Positions 43,196 through 52,302 of a stretch of 64,000 nt of DNA are shown here, piece after piece. This DNA is from Terrimonas sp. (GTDB taxonomy: Bacteria; Bacteroidota; Bacteroidia; Chitinophagales; Chitinophagaceae). The notes beneath the pieces were generated by a model. That model searched no databases, was not told the DNA's origin, and saw only the letters and a program-made list of their open reading frames with translations. The stretch spans positions 62,001-126,000 of the forward strand of contig NZ_QCZJ01000008.1 in the NCBI RefSeq assembly GCF_003075435.1. The letters are read 5' to 3'. A program made the position numbers and the translations under genes. Within the stretch, counting starts at the first letter, position 1; every line of letters begins with the position of its first letter.

Positions 43196-43504
43196 TCAGG
43201 TATTGTCCTTGGTTTTTCGCAGTGGAGTACTGAATCCATCACGGATAAATTGATGAACATCCGAGAGCTTATAGTAAAGTTTGCCACTAATCGTATAATA
43301 GGGCAACCTCCCGGATGAACGATAACGCTGTAATGATCGGTTGCTGATCTTTAACATCTGGAGCAAATCCTGATTGTCCAGCAGTTCTTCTCCGTCAATT
43401 ACTCTCAATTTATTTTGATCTAATGTGATCTGCTCTTTTAGTATGTCAAAGCGCTCCATAATACGCTGCATCCATGTAATAAATTCTATTCGATCGATAT
43501 TCAT
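43196..43504 (-). CDS. MerR-like helix-turn-helix protein (excisionase-like)
   Basis: 102 residues. After a helical N-terminus, the winged HTH contains LDNQDLLQMLKISNRSLQRY and RSSGRLPYYTISGKLYYKLS, then DVHQFI. This is the helix_turn_helix_17/MerR-like fold shared with the Xis proteins and regulators of CTnDOT-type elements. It is upstream of the DUF3945-topB transcript with an 85-base gap. A role in excision or in regulating the mobilisation genes is likely but not shown. Confidence 0.82.
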   Translation of the reverse strand: MNIDRIEFITWMQRIMERFDILKEQITLDQNKLRVIDGEELLDNQDLLQMLKISNRSLQRYRSSGRLPYYTISGKLYYKLSDVHQFIRDGFSTPLRKTKDNT

Positions 43505-43707
43505 TTAATCAGATTTGAATGAGTTGTTTCTATTACCCCGTAGTCATTTCCGATTGCAAAAAAAATGATTCTGAGAAGTGTTGTCAAGTCCAGAAGGTTC
43601 CTGTACCTTTTTGTACCTTATAGGGTAACCGAAAAGATATCCTTAAGGAAATTTAGAATATTCAAACACTGATTGCTGGCAGAGTAGTTAAAGCAATTGA
43701 GAAGAAT
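43505..43707. other. Intergenic region with repeated GTACC motifs
   Basis: 203 bases between the HTH gene and the 420-residue gene. GTACCTTTTTGTACCTT occurs at about 43600-43617 and is flanked by GGTTCC and GGTAACC, a weak dyad that could be a regulatory site. No gene is seen. Confidence 0.3.
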
Positions 43708-44970
43708 TTAAAAATCCTTTATTTTCCTAATAAGCTTTTCCAATGTCTCAATGGCAATTCTTTTATCTTTTTCTTCGGCTGCATACGCTTTACTACGCAT
43801 GCCATCATGGGATAGACTTTCCTTAACAGGAGTAGACATGTATGGAACAATTGTCTTAAACAATTCATTTAAGGACTTTGAAATAATTACTTTCTGATCA
43901 CTAGCTGCCCGTAATATTAATCCTATCTGATCGGAAGAAAGCAGACAAATAATCTTGTGGTTTTTCTCTGACGATGTCGTTAATTCCTTTGCTTTCTCTT
44001 CTTTACTTTCAGATTGGGTTTTTGTTGTATTGAGTTTTTGCTGATACGAGATCTCATGCCTGAACCAGTTGTTTATAACAGTTTCGATACTGTGAAAATT
44101 TTTATTGTAACTTATATTCGGGATTTTATGAAGTTGGTTAAATGATTTATACAGAAAAAGCAACTTCGCTTTTTTTTCCTCTATGGTATTTTTTTTTCTA
44201 ATGCTTGATTCAATATATCCAATAAGATAATTGATGTACTCAACACTATTGAAGTTAAGATAAATCAATACAGCATCAATCAATGTGTAAGCTGGTGGAC
44301 TTTTCTCAGCAAAATCAATTTTTTCAATTTCAGATAACAATTTTTCTTTGTAAATAATATTGCTATGAGTAGTAGTATATTCAAACTTACCTGTATTAAT
44401 AAAGCTGCTTATTTTATGCGCAATAATATTGAAAGGAATTTGTTGAGGGTTATTGACAGGTACTTTGCCTTGCAGTTTATTTAACCTTAATGACAACTCT
44501 TTGCAGAATTTAAGAAAATATGTTTGGGAAACAAACTCATTCATGCTTAAGTATTCAAAATACTTGTATTCAATTAATAATATAAGTTCTTCGGTCAATT
44601 GTAATAATGCTTTTGCAATCCTATGAATAGCTCCTTTCTTTAAGCGAACCATCTCAAGATTTAAAATGCATTGTCTTAACATCGTTGTCAGCGTTGAGTA
44701 ATAATTCCTTATTAATAGCTCTGCTTCACTTCTTGATTGAACTGAGAATACCTGCGTCTGTATTGTTAGGCTTATTTTCAGAAATTCTTCTTCTATTTGA
44801 TAGAAGATTTTTGTTTCTTCATCTTTAGAGATTCCCAGGAGTTTCCCTTTTTTCGGATTTAGAGTATGGTATACTAAAACATCCAACCAATCCAATGCAT
44901 ATTTCTCCTTATCAGCATTAACATGAATTTCTTTCCAATCCCTATGTTTTATTTCCTGATTGTTTAGCAT
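43708..44970 (-). CDS. Hypothetical protein with RteC-like/Bacteroidota regulatory C-terminus
   Basis: 420 residues, largely alpha-helical, with a charged linker (KTQSESKEEKAKELTTSSEK). The C-terminal 80 residues (ICLLSSDQIGLILRAASDQK, SLNELFKTIVPYMSTPVKES, LSHDGMRSKAYAAEEKDKRI) resemble a module I remember at the C-terminus of several Bacteroidota mobile-element proteins, including some RteC-type ones, in which an LS..QL/LS..QI helix is followed by a serine-rich turn. The N-terminal 300 residues are not recognised. A perfect inverted repeat lies 54-83 bases upstream of its start. It may be a regulator of transfer or excision. Confidence 0.55.
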   Translation of the reverse strand: MLNNQEIKHRDWKEIHVNADKEKYALDWLDVLVYHTLNPKKGKLLGISKDEETKIFYQIEEEFLKISLTIQTQVFSVQSRSEAELLIRNYYSTLTTMLRQCILNLEMVRLKKGAIHRIAKALLQLTEELILLIEYKYFEYLSMNEFVSQTYFLKFCKELSLRLNKLQGKVPVNNPQQIPFNIIAHKISSFINTGKFEYTTTHSNIIYKEKLLSEIEKIDFAEKSPPAYTLIDAVLIYLNFNSVEYINYLIGYIESSIRKKNTIEEKKAKLLFLYKSFNQLHKIPNISYNKNFHSIETVINNWFRHEISYQQKLNTTKTQSESKEEKAKELTTSSEKNHKIICLLSSDQIGLILRAASDQKVIISKSLNELFKTIVPYMSTPVKESLSHDGMRSKAYAAEEKDKRIAIETLEKLIRKIKDF

Positions 44971-45421
44971 TAGCTTAAAATATTTGAAACAGTTAATTCA
45001 TCACTCATCCGTTTATATAATTCATTTAAAAGAAACCAAGGTTTCTTTTAAATAGAATGGCATCAATGAAAGCTATTACAGAGGAGGTGTATTCACTTGC
45101 TTTTACAAATGAGTTAAGATTGTTTTGACACAACTAGTATCAACTCAACAAAAGTGGGTACGAAGCATATTCAAATGCTGACAATAAACAGGAGGATGTG
45201 AACCTTTTATAGCAGTTGTGAGTTTGTCTTCAGACCAGGGAAAACAAATTGAGCAGATATTAAATATCAAAGTGTTTTAATCCCTACATTTAGCATGTTG
45301 TTAAATTACGAAAATAGCTACCTAATTTAATTTTTTTAAGGTATGCGAACTGCTCAAATTGTTATGCGATTAGGATAATATTGAACGACAAATCTCAATA
45401 TGTTTTTAAAAGAAAAAAATG
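44971..45421. promoter_or_regulatory. Promoter region with a 14-bp perfect inverted repeat
   Basis: 451 bases without a gene. ATTTAAAAGAAACC (45024-45037) pairs with its complement at 45040-45053 around AA, upstream of the leftward 420-residue gene. A second dyad, TTAAATTA/TAATTTAA (45301-45308 with 45323-45330), is followed by seven T residues and may be a weak terminator. Confidence 0.5.
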
Positions 45422-45664
45422 CTAAAAGGATGGATATTTTTTGCGAATTACTTCCAGCCAGTAAAGCAATTGTTCAGCCTGAAAATTTTTCAGGTCAAAG
45501 TTTTGAGAGGTAAATCTGATTGTTCTGTTTTTATTGTTACTGATATATATATAATTTCCACCTGAATAAATTGTATAATCTCCGAGAATATTTTCCGCAA
45601 TCTTTTTATAATACTGTTGAAATTCACTTTCGGGAAAGTCTGTAAGAACACTTATATTCTCCAT
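45422..45664 (-). CDS. Small hypothetical protein
   Basis: 80 residues from MENISVLTDFPESEFQQYYK; a start five codons upstream is also possible. It is a plausible globular protein with alternating hydrophobics (IAENILGDYTIYSGGNYIYI, SQNFDLKNFQAEQLLYWLEV) and Lys/Arg at both ends, cytosolic, with no recognised family. It stands alone on the minus strand in the border zone. A 17-bp imperfect hairpin lies directly upstream (45679-45732). Confidence 0.5.
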   Translation of the reverse strand: MENISVLTDFPESEFQQYYKKIAENILGDYTIYSGGNYIYISNNKNRTIRFTSQNFDLKNFQAEQLLYWLEVIRKKYPSF

Positions 45665-45678
45665 TCCGCAAATATACA

Positions 45679-45732
45679 AACAAAGCAGCAGCGGTAGATT
45701 TCAGAGGACGAAAAAACCACTGCTGCCTTGTT
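45679..45732. repeat. Imperfect 17-bp inverted repeat upstream of the 80-residue gene
   Basis: The arms at 45679-45695 and 45716-45732 match at 15 of 17 positions (AACAA.GCAGCAG.GGT type) with a 20-nt loop. It lies over the expected 5' region of the leftward gene at 45422-45664. Confidence 0.5.
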
Positions 45733-46383
45733 GATCATAATTGGTGCCGGACATACTTTTTAACTATTTTCCCAAAACCAACTGCGAAATAGCTATAATG
45801 CCCGGACTTAGTATTTTATTCGAATGCAATATAAAAGTAAAACATTAATGACTGTTTCGTTTGTGGGAATTAAATGGAAAATCCCCGCAGAGAACTACAG
45901 GGACTTTGAGGTTTTTAGCCTCATTAAACCTTATCCTATGAAAACATAGGAGATGATTAACTTCCCATTTTAGTTGCAAGTAGAAACAAAAGATAACCCT
46001 GATAGTTTGTTGCTGTAGATATAACAAACGACATGTTTATAATAAAATAAATAATATTCCTATAACTTGGTTATAGATGTTTTCATAGGTTAGCTAACGC
46101 GACTTCTTTAAGTCGAGTTTTATTTTACGAGAATAGTACTGGATTTCTTGATTTTACTAAAAAAATCAATGTAATAAAGGGATATGTGATGGTAATTAGA
46201 TGGAAAAAAATAAAGCTAACGAAGGGCTGATACCTAGATTGGACCATAACTTCATTTATTTCAAACCTTGGTCTAAAAATAGTATTGACTGCTCTTATAT
46301 TTCTTAACTGTCAATATAGATTCTATGGGATATCAATAGTGTAACGAACATATTGCATTGAAAACATAGCTAAACATTCATAA
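45733..46383. other. Gene-poor border zone with several small hairpins
   Basis: About 650 AT-rich bases with no convincing gene. Stem-loops seen are TGAGG/CCTCA (45907-45923), TCCTATG/CATAGGA (45934-45951), CTATAAC/GTTATAG (46060-46076) and CGACTT/AAGTCG (46100-46115). A 60-codon frame at 45845-46027 lacks protein-like composition. The right end of the ICE may be in or near this zone. Confidence 0.4.
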
Positions 46384-46674
46384 TCATTTATAATTATTCT
46401 TTTTTGTTTTACTGGAATAATTTAATTCTTTGAGTATAACATCAATAATTAGTTGGGGTTCTATATCAAGCAAATTAGCTAAATCAATTACATGTTTAAT
46501 TGAGAACTCATCAGGTCTGTATAACTTTTGAATGTATCGGCTATGATTAATGCCAAGAGCTTTAGCAATCATAGTTGGATATAATTTTTCTATATCCTTC
46601 ATTCGCTTAATACTAAAGCTTTGAAACATCAAACGAATTACTTTGTACTGCGTTTCATTTTCTTCCTTGGCCAT
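46384..46674 (-). CDS. Small XRE-like helix-turn-helix protein
   Basis: 96 residues from MAKEENETQYKVIRLMFQSF; an upstream in-frame ATG at 46722 is less likely. The core MKDIEKLYPTMIAKALGINH, SRYIQKLYRPDEFSIKHVID, LANLLDIEPQLIIDVI has the five-helix pattern of Cro/XRE-type DNA-binding domains. It lies alone between the border zone and the sigma factor locus, reading away from it. It may regulate its own promoter or the element border. No specific family is recognised. Confidence 0.65.
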   Translation of the reverse strand: MAKEENETQYKVIRLMFQSFSIKRMKDIEKLYPTMIAKALGINHSRYIQKLYRPDEFSIKHVIDLANLLDIEPQLIIDVILKELNYSSKTKKNNYK

Positions 46675-46836
46675 ACCATTATAAAACGAAAAGGTACAGT
46701 TGTGAAAAAATGACGTAAGCAATAATTTACTATACGTATTTAATTACTTACGTTTAGTATCTTTTTTAGTATTTTTACTTCGCTATAGATATTTTGCGAA
46801 TCTTCATAAACTAATTGAAGCTTTCGCTTTGAGTCT

Positions 46837-46944
46837 CGCTATTGAAACGTCGGAAATTTCAAGACCATGAGACGATAAGCAAGGGCTCACGTTTTGGCGT
46901 GGGCTCCCTTATTCGTGGTCAGGCCTCCGACGGCCTCAATAGCG
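46837..46944. ncRNA. 108-nt nested self-complementary element (candidate structured RNA)
   Basis: The pairs nest from outside in. CGCTATTGA (46837-46845) pairs with TCAATAGCG (46936-46944). CGTCGGA (46848-46854) pairs with TCCGACG (46926-46932). GACCA (46863-46867) pairs with TGGTC (46916-46920). AAGGG (46881-46885) pairs with CCCTT (46906-46910). CTCACG (46886-46891) pairs with CGTGGG (46898-46903, one G-T pair) around a TTTTGG loop. A long closed hairpin of this order is unlikely by chance. It lies 70 bases before the sigma factor gene. It could be a leader RNA, a small RNA or a palindromic mobile element; the class is unknown. Confidence 0.55.
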
Positions 46945-47013
46945 GTAAGTGGAGTTCCATGCCATACTTTTTTAGCATACTTCCGGGCTCAAATTCACTT
47001 TTATGCAGCACAA

Positions 47014-47598
47014 ATGCCACAGGCGCAACCATACCATGCAGATGATTATGCCATTGCCTTTAGTAAAGGCGACGAACAGGCGCTTGCCCATTATTTTAGG
47101 GAGTTACACCCTGCTCTTACGCTCTATGCCAATCAGTGGGTTAAAGATTTTCCACTGGCGCAAGAAATAGCATCAGAAGCATTTGTAAAAACCTGGCAAA
47201 AACATTATAAGTTTAATAGATACGAAGGCATAAAAGCATATTTATATACCATTGTGCGAAGAGACAGCTATAAAGCCTCCAAAAAGTTGTGTCGCTCTGA
47301 AACATTTACCAGTGATGTTGTTGATATTGATACACCATTCAGCTTTCTTGTACGTGCAGAAACCTATCACTTTTTGTATGCTGCATTGCAAAAATTATCT
47401 CCCGGCAACAAAAGGGTGATCAGCATGTATTATCTTGAAGGTAAAACCACCGGCGAAATTGCACGAGAGCTCAATCTCCATCCACATACCGTACAAACCC
47501 AAAAACTTAGGGGTATTAAAGCACTTCAAAAACTACTCTATCCGGGTATTTTAGGCGTTTTGTGTCTGCTGGAAAAAATTTTCTTTTCAACTTTGTAG
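47014..47598 (+). CDS. ECF sigma factor, FecI-like (sigma-70 family)
   Basis: 194 residues from MPQAQPYHADDYAIAFSKGD. The frame is open upstream, but those residues are encoded by the structured element and are not sigma-like. Region 2 is ALAHYFRELHPALTLYANQW, LAQEIASEAFVKTWQKHYKF and IKAYLYTIVRRDSYKASKK. Region 4 is LQKLSPGNKRVISMYYLEGK, TTGEIARELNLHPHTVQTQK. This is the RNA polymerase sigma-70 family typical of Bacteroidota, paired with the FecR gene 54 bases downstream. It should drive the SusC/SusD cassette when signalled through the STN-type receptor. Confidence 0.9.
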   Translation: MPQAQPYHADDYAIAFSKGDEQALAHYFRELHPALTLYANQWVKDFPLAQEIASEAFVKTWQKHYKFNRYEGIKAYLYTIVRRDSYKASKKLCRSETFTSDVVDIDTPFSFLVRAETYHFLYAALQKLSPGNKRVISMYYLEGKTTGEIARELNLHPHTVQTQKLRGIKALQKLLYPGILGVLCLLEKIFFSTL

Positions 47599-47652
47599 GG
47601 CATTTCTTCATTTGCATACTTTACTATAAAAAGCATGCGCTAATTTAATGTC

Positions 47653-48849
47653 ATGAACAACAATCCATACAGTCATATGGATAAGGACGCCCATCGTGTG
47701 GCCTACCTTATTGCCGGATATATACGCAACACACTTAGTAAGGCTGAACATGAAGAGTTGGATGATTGGGTGAATACGAGCGATGCCAATATGAAATTGT
47801 TTGAAGACCTGACAGACGAAAGAAATATTGAAGCTAATCTGCAAATGATGGATGGAGCGCAGTCTGAACAAGTTTTTAAAGAGCTGCAGCAACAAGGCCG
47901 ATTTGAAAAACCAAAAGCCGGGAGGAAGATCAATATGGTATGGATGTCTGCCGCTACGGCAATTATATTATTAGGTGTGTTTCTTTTGTGGCGTTCAACC
48001 AATACTTCTTCCTCCCAAAATACCACGCCCCCCATAGCACACAATAATGTGTTGCAGCCGGGAGGTAATAAAGCTACGCTTACGCTACCCGATGGTTCGG
48101 TTATAGATCTTGCCAGTATGCAAAATGGTTTTCTTTCCGGTAATACCGCTCAGCATATCTCAAAAGAAAATGATAGCAGACTGGTGTATCAACACTCAAA
48201 ATATAATAGAGAGGAAGGAATGCATACGCTTACAATTCCTGCTGGTGGGCAATTTCAGCTAACACTAAATGATAACACAAAAGTGTGGCTTAATTCAGAA
48301 ACGATTTTACGTTACCCTGCCGCATTTTCCGACAACGAGCGCAAAGTTGAACTTACAGGTGAAGCGTATTTTGAAGTATCACCGAATGCTCATGCACCTT
48401 TTAAAGTAGTAATGGGTAATAATGATACTGTATCTGTATTGGGCACTCACTTTAATGTGCAAACATACCCCGGTGATAAAGAAAAAGCAGTAACACTTGT
48501 TGAAGGCAAGGTGCTGGTGCAAAACAAGATTAATAAAAAAGTATTATTACCAGGCATGCAGGCACGAATTCAAGGTAACTCAATTAACACTATACCAGAT
48601 TCAGATGTTGAAGAGATTACAGCCTGGAAAAAAGGATTATTTGTATTTCACGATGCACCCATTGAATACATAATGAACCAGGTGGCAAGATGGTACAATG
48701 CAAAAGTTGTGTATGAGGGTGAAATTAAGCACCAGTTTAATGCTACTATTAACAGGAATGAGCCTTTGGAAAAGTTGCTTCGCCTCTTGCAGTTAAATGG
48801 CTATGTAAAATTTAAAACTGAAAATAATATTATTTATGTATATCCCTGA
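47653..48849 (+). CDS. FecR-family anti-sigma factor
   Basis: 398 residues. The cytoplasmic N-terminal segment (VAYLIAGYIRNTLSKAEHEE) is followed by one membrane helix (MVWMSAATAIILLGVFLLWR) and the periplasmic FecR domain: NKATLTLPDGSVIDL, TIPAGGQFQLTLNDNTKVWL, ERKVELTGEAYFEVSPNAHA, PFKV and SVLGTHFNVQTYPGD. The C-terminal DUF4974-like domain has FHDAPIEYIMNQVARWYNAK. It relays the receptor signal to the adjacent sigma factor. Confidence 0.94.
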   Translation: MNNNPYSHMDKDAHRVAYLIAGYIRNTLSKAEHEELDDWVNTSDANMKLFEDLTDERNIEANLQMMDGAQSEQVFKELQQQGRFEKPKAGRKINMVWMSAATAIILLGVFLLWRSTNTSSSQNTTPPIAHNNVLQPGGNKATLTLPDGSVIDLASMQNGFLSGNTAQHISKENDSRLVYQHSKYNREEGMHTLTIPAGGQFQLTLNDNTKVWLNSETILRYPAAFSDNERKVELTGEAYFEVSPNAHAPFKVVMGNNDTVSVLGTHFNVQTYPGDKEKAVTLVEGKVLVQNKINKKVLLPGMQARIQGNSINTIPDSDVEEITAWKKGLFVFHDAPIEYIMNQVARWYNAKVVYEGEIKHQFNATINRNEPLEKLLRLLQLNGYVKFKTENNIIYVYP

Positions 48850-48882
48850 CGACTAATGCAAAAAAGGTAACTCAAATAAAAA

Positions 48883-48907
48883 CCGGAAGTGTAGCGAGCA
48901 CCTCCGG
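48883..48907 (+). promoter_or_regulatory. Hairpin between fecR and susC
   Basis: CCGGAAGTG and CACCTCCGG pair at 8 of 9 positions around a 7-nt loop. There is no T-run, so it is not a full terminator; it may adjust expression of susC relative to the regulators. Confidence 0.5.
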
Positions 48908-48979
48908 CGAATGTTCGGGTCAACCCAAAAATCAATTGAGCAAACAACTGTATTAAATAAACCCAAACACTGCAAAAGT

Positions 48980-51900
48980 ATGAAAATAGAAGCTCGTGTT
49001 CGAAATCACCTTACCTTATTCTATATGAAACTAATTCCTATGATGTTACTTCTCGTTTGCTTACAGGCTACAACGAGAGGATATGGACAAACAACTGTTA
49101 CCCTTAACTTAAACAATTCATCTCTGGAGAATGCGCTTAAAGACATAAGTAGTCAGACAGGATATTCATTCATCTACACCCGGGCACAGTTAAAGCATTC
49201 TCAAAATATAACAGCTCAGTTAAAAAATATAAGCCTACAGGATGCATTAGATAAATGCTTTTTCAACCAGCCGTTACATTATACGATTGAAGATAAATAT
49301 GTAGTTGTAATAGATAAACTGGCAAATGGTTCTCCTCTGTCTGAGCAAACTATAGATGTATCTGGAAAGGTTGTTGATGAAAAGAGCAATGCACTTCTTA
49401 GAATAACCGTAACTACGCTCAGGTCTAAAAAATCAACCTATACAAATGAAAAAGGAGAGTTTACATTGAAAGATGTTTTTGAAAACGATATCCTTGTATT
49501 CACTTCAGTAGGTTATACGAAGGCTGAAATTCCAATTGATAAAAAGACATTTCATAATATAACAATGAAGTTGGTGATAGGGCTACTTGACGAAACTGTT
49601 ATAATGGCCTATGGCAAAACAACACGTCGTTTGAACACGGGAAATATTGGAAAAGTTAGTTCGGATGTAATCAGTCAACAACCAGTACTTGACCCACTTT
49701 CAGCATTGCATGGAAAAGTTCCAGGATTAGTTGTTACACAATCAAGCGGATTGCCAGGCGCTTCAATAAAAATACAGATACGAGGTCAAAACTCATTGAC
49801 ACAAGGATCAGAGCCGCTTATCATTGTTGATGGGGTACCTCTTGCTACAAATAACCAGCCCGTTAATGCTCTCCGGTCTTTACTAAGTGGAGGTGGGCAA
49901 ATTGAAGCAGGATTAAGCCCAATAGCTGGTATCAATCCGCTTGATATAGAAAGTATAGAAATTCTGAAAGATGCTGACGCAACTGCTATTTATGGAAGTA
50001 GAGGAGCAAATGGTGTGCTGCTTATTACTACCAAAAGGGGAGCACCAGGGAAAACTATGGTGTTTGCGAATTTTTACACTTCATGGAGTAAAGTTCCAAA
50101 GTTGCCAAAGATGTTAAATACTACAGAGTATTTACAGATGCGCAGAGAGGCATTTGCCAATGATGGCTTAGCGCCATCGGAAAACCCTTCATCACCGGGC
50201 TACGCTCCAGATCTCTTTCTTTGGGATACAACAAGAGAAACCAATTTCAGTAAAACAATGCTTGGCAATGCAGCACACAGCTACAACGGGCAAGCGGGAC
50301 TTTCTGGTGGCAGTGAAAATATGAAGTTTTTCTTTAGTGCCGGACATAACAAAGATGGTACGATCTTCCCGGGAGATATGGGTTCAGATAGAATATCACT
50401 TAGCAATAACCTGAATTATAGTACGAATAATAAGAAATTGACATTTCAATTATCTACAAACTACTCCAGTTTAAAAAACAATTTAATTGCATCTTCTTCT
50501 CTTAATTCTTTTCTGGCTTTACCGCCTAATACGCCATCACTCTATACTCCTGATGGTAAGCTAAACTGGCAGGAAGGAGGTTATTCATTTACCAACCCAT
50601 TGGCGTATTTATTGCAAAAATATAATGCAGTAACCGACAATCTCATAAGCAATTTGCAGATCAACTATAAAATCACAAAAGGGCTTTCGATCCGTAGCAG
50701 CTTCGGATATAATTCGATACAGGTTTCAGAAAAGTCACTTATGCCTATAGCTTCGCAGGACCCTGCATATAACCCACAAGGTAGCCAGACAATAGCAAAT
50801 AGCTCTAATAAAGGCTGGATTATTGAACCTCAAACTGAATACGAAACTACAATTGGTAAGGGGAGGCTGAATCTTTTGGTTGGTTCCACTTTTTCGCAAC
50901 AGAGGCAAAATGTTATAGAAATTAATGCCAGCGGTTATAACAATGATCAATTGATTGACGCTCTTAGTGCAGCATCTTTTATTAATAGTACTAATCGATT
51001 TTCTGATTATAAATACACCGCTTTATTTGGAAGAATAAATTATAACTGGCGGCAGAAATACATCATAAATTTTACAGGAAGAAGAGATGGATCAAGTCGC
51101 TTTGGACCGGGAAAACGTTTTGCAAATCTTGGGGCAGTAGGGGCTGCCTGGTTGTTTCAAGAAGAGCACCTTATCCAAAAAATATTGCCTTTTCTTAGTT
51201 ATGGTAAAATACGTGCAAGCTATGGTTTAACGGGGAATGATCAAATTGGGAACTATAAATATTTGGATATGTGGGCAATTGATTACAAAAAATACCAGGA
51301 GACCACCGCACTATATCCTTCTGAACTTTTTAATCCGCAATATGGCTGGGAAACAAACAGAAAATTTGAAATATCTTTAGATTTATCCTTTTTAAAAGAC
51401 AGGATATATTTTTCTTCAACCTACTTTAATAATAAAAGCGGAAATCAATTAGTCAATTACTCATTACCGGCACAAACTGGTTTCGGGAGTATTATCAGTA
51501 ATTTTCCTGCTGTTGTGGAGAATAAGGGTTTTGAATTTGTGCTTGAGGCAACACCAATTGATATCAAAAATTTTAAATGGTCTTTTGCAGGAAATGTAAG
51601 CGTTCCATCTAACAAATTATTATCATTTCCTAACCTAAATACATCAAGTTATCAAACAACATATGTAGAGGGTAAGTCACTGAGCATTATATATAAACTT
51701 CACTCACTGGGAGTTGATCCAAGTACCGGAGTTTTCTTATTCGAGGATACCAATAATGATAATATTATATCAATGGGGACTGATTATCAAGTAACGGGAA
51801 AAACCGATCCCCGCTTTTACGGAGGAGTCAGAAATACACTTGCATTCAAAAAAATAGAGTTAGACATTTTCTTTGATTTTAGAAAGCAAACAGGTTTTAA

Positions 51901-52300
51901 TTATCTCAATGCCATCTATGGAAACGCTCAAATACCCGGGTTTGCTACTAATCAACCAACATATGTGCTTGAAAGATGGCAGAAGCCGGGAGATTTAAGC
52001 ATGATTCAGATGTTTACAACAAATAGACGTAGTGCCGCTTATCAAACCAGATCAAATTACAGGTATTCTGATGCGGTCTATAGTGATGCCTCATATATAA
52101 GACTAAGAACAATTTCCATCTCCTGGAGACTGCCAACAATAGTATTTAAAAAAATCAGCACAAACAGTTCAAGAATATTTGTATCGGCGCAGAACCTGTT
52201 TACCATTTCAAATTATAAAGGCACAGATCCCGAAATACAAAACTATTATTCATTACCATCATTAAGAACTATTGCAATAGGTGCTAAATTAAATTTCTAA
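48980..52300 (+). CDS. SusC/RagA TonB-dependent receptor with STN signalling domain
   Basis: 1106 residues from MKIEARVRNHLTLFYMKLIP; a longer start at 48911 is less signal-like. A signal peptide ends near RGYGQ. The STN domain follows (SSLENALKDISSQTGYSFIY; ITAQLKNISLQDALDKCF), then a carboxypeptidase-regulatory-like domain (VDVSGKVVDEKS-type), the plug (LHGKVPGLVVTQSSGLPGAS, GQNSLTQGSEPLIIVDGVPL, ESIEILKDADATAIYGSRGA) and the beta-barrel ending GTDPEIQNYYSLPSLRTIAI. The STN domain and the preceding sigma/FecR genes mean it both imports and signals. The ligand is unknown. Confidence 0.95.
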   Translation: MKIEARVRNHLTLFYMKLIPMMLLLVCLQATTRGYGQTTVTLNLNNSSLENALKDISSQTGYSFIYTRAQLKHSQNITAQLKNISLQDALDKCFFNQPLHYTIEDKYVVVIDKLANGSPLSEQTIDVSGKVVDEKSNALLRITVTTLRSKKSTYTNEKGEFTLKDVFENDILVFTSVGYTKAEIPIDKKTFHNITMKLVIGLLDETVIMAYGKTTRRLNTGNIGKVSSDVISQQPVLDPLSALHGKVPGLVVTQSSGLPGASIKIQIRGQNSLTQGSEPLIIVDGVPLATNNQPVNALRSLLSGGGQIEAGLSPIAGINPLDIESIEILKDADATAIYGSRGANGVLLITTKRGAPGKTMVFANFYTSWSKVPKLPKMLNTTEYLQMRREAFANDGLAPSENPSSPGYAPDLFLWDTTRETNFSKTMLGNAAHSYNGQAGLSGGSENMKFFFSAGHNKDGTIFPGDMGSDRISLSNNLNYSTNNKKLTFQLSTNYSSLKNNLIASSSLNSFLALPPNTPSLYTPDGKLNWQEGGYSFTNPLAYLLQKYNAVTDNLISNLQINYKITKGLSIRSSFGYNSIQVSEKSLMPIASQDPAYNPQGSQTIANSSNKGWIIEPQTEYETTIGKGRLNLLVGSTFSQQRQNVIEINASGYNNDQLIDALSAASFINSTNRFSDYKYTALFGRINYNWRQKYIINFTGRRDGSSRFGPGKRFANLGAVGAAWLFQEEHLIQKILPFLSYGKIRASYGLTGNDQIGNYKYLDMWAIDYKKYQETTALYPSELFNPQYGWETNRKFEISLDLSFLKDRIYFSSTYFNNKSGNQLVNYSLPAQTGFGSIISNFPAVVENKGFEFVLEATPIDIKNFKWSFAGNVSVPSNKLLSFPNLNTSSYQTTYVEGKSLSIIYKLHSLGVDPSTGVFLFEDTNNDNIISMGTDYQVTGKTDPRFYGGVRNTLAFKKIELDIFFDFRKQTGFNYLNAIYGNAQIPGFATNQPTYVLERWQKPGDLSMIQMFTTNRRSAAYQTRSNYRYSDAVYSDASYIRLRTISISWRLPTIVFKKISTNSSRIFVSAQNLFTISNYKGTDPEIQNYYSLPSLRTIAIGAKLNF

Positions 52301-52302
52301 CA

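Noticed and set aside
45845-46027. 60-codon minus-strand frame in the border zone
   Set aside because: It overlaps two stem-loops, has no homology that I recognise and no upstream signal; probably chance.
46894-47013. Extended start of the sigma factor at 46894
   Set aside because: The extra 40 residues are encoded mostly by the structured element and do not resemble sigma region 1 or 2; the ATG at 47014 fits the family length.
48435-48450. Sequence TTGGGCACT inside the FecR gene as a tRNA-Leu 3' repeat
   Set aside because: Only about nine bases resemble the tRNA end, and they lie inside an intact conserved gene, so this is not an att site.
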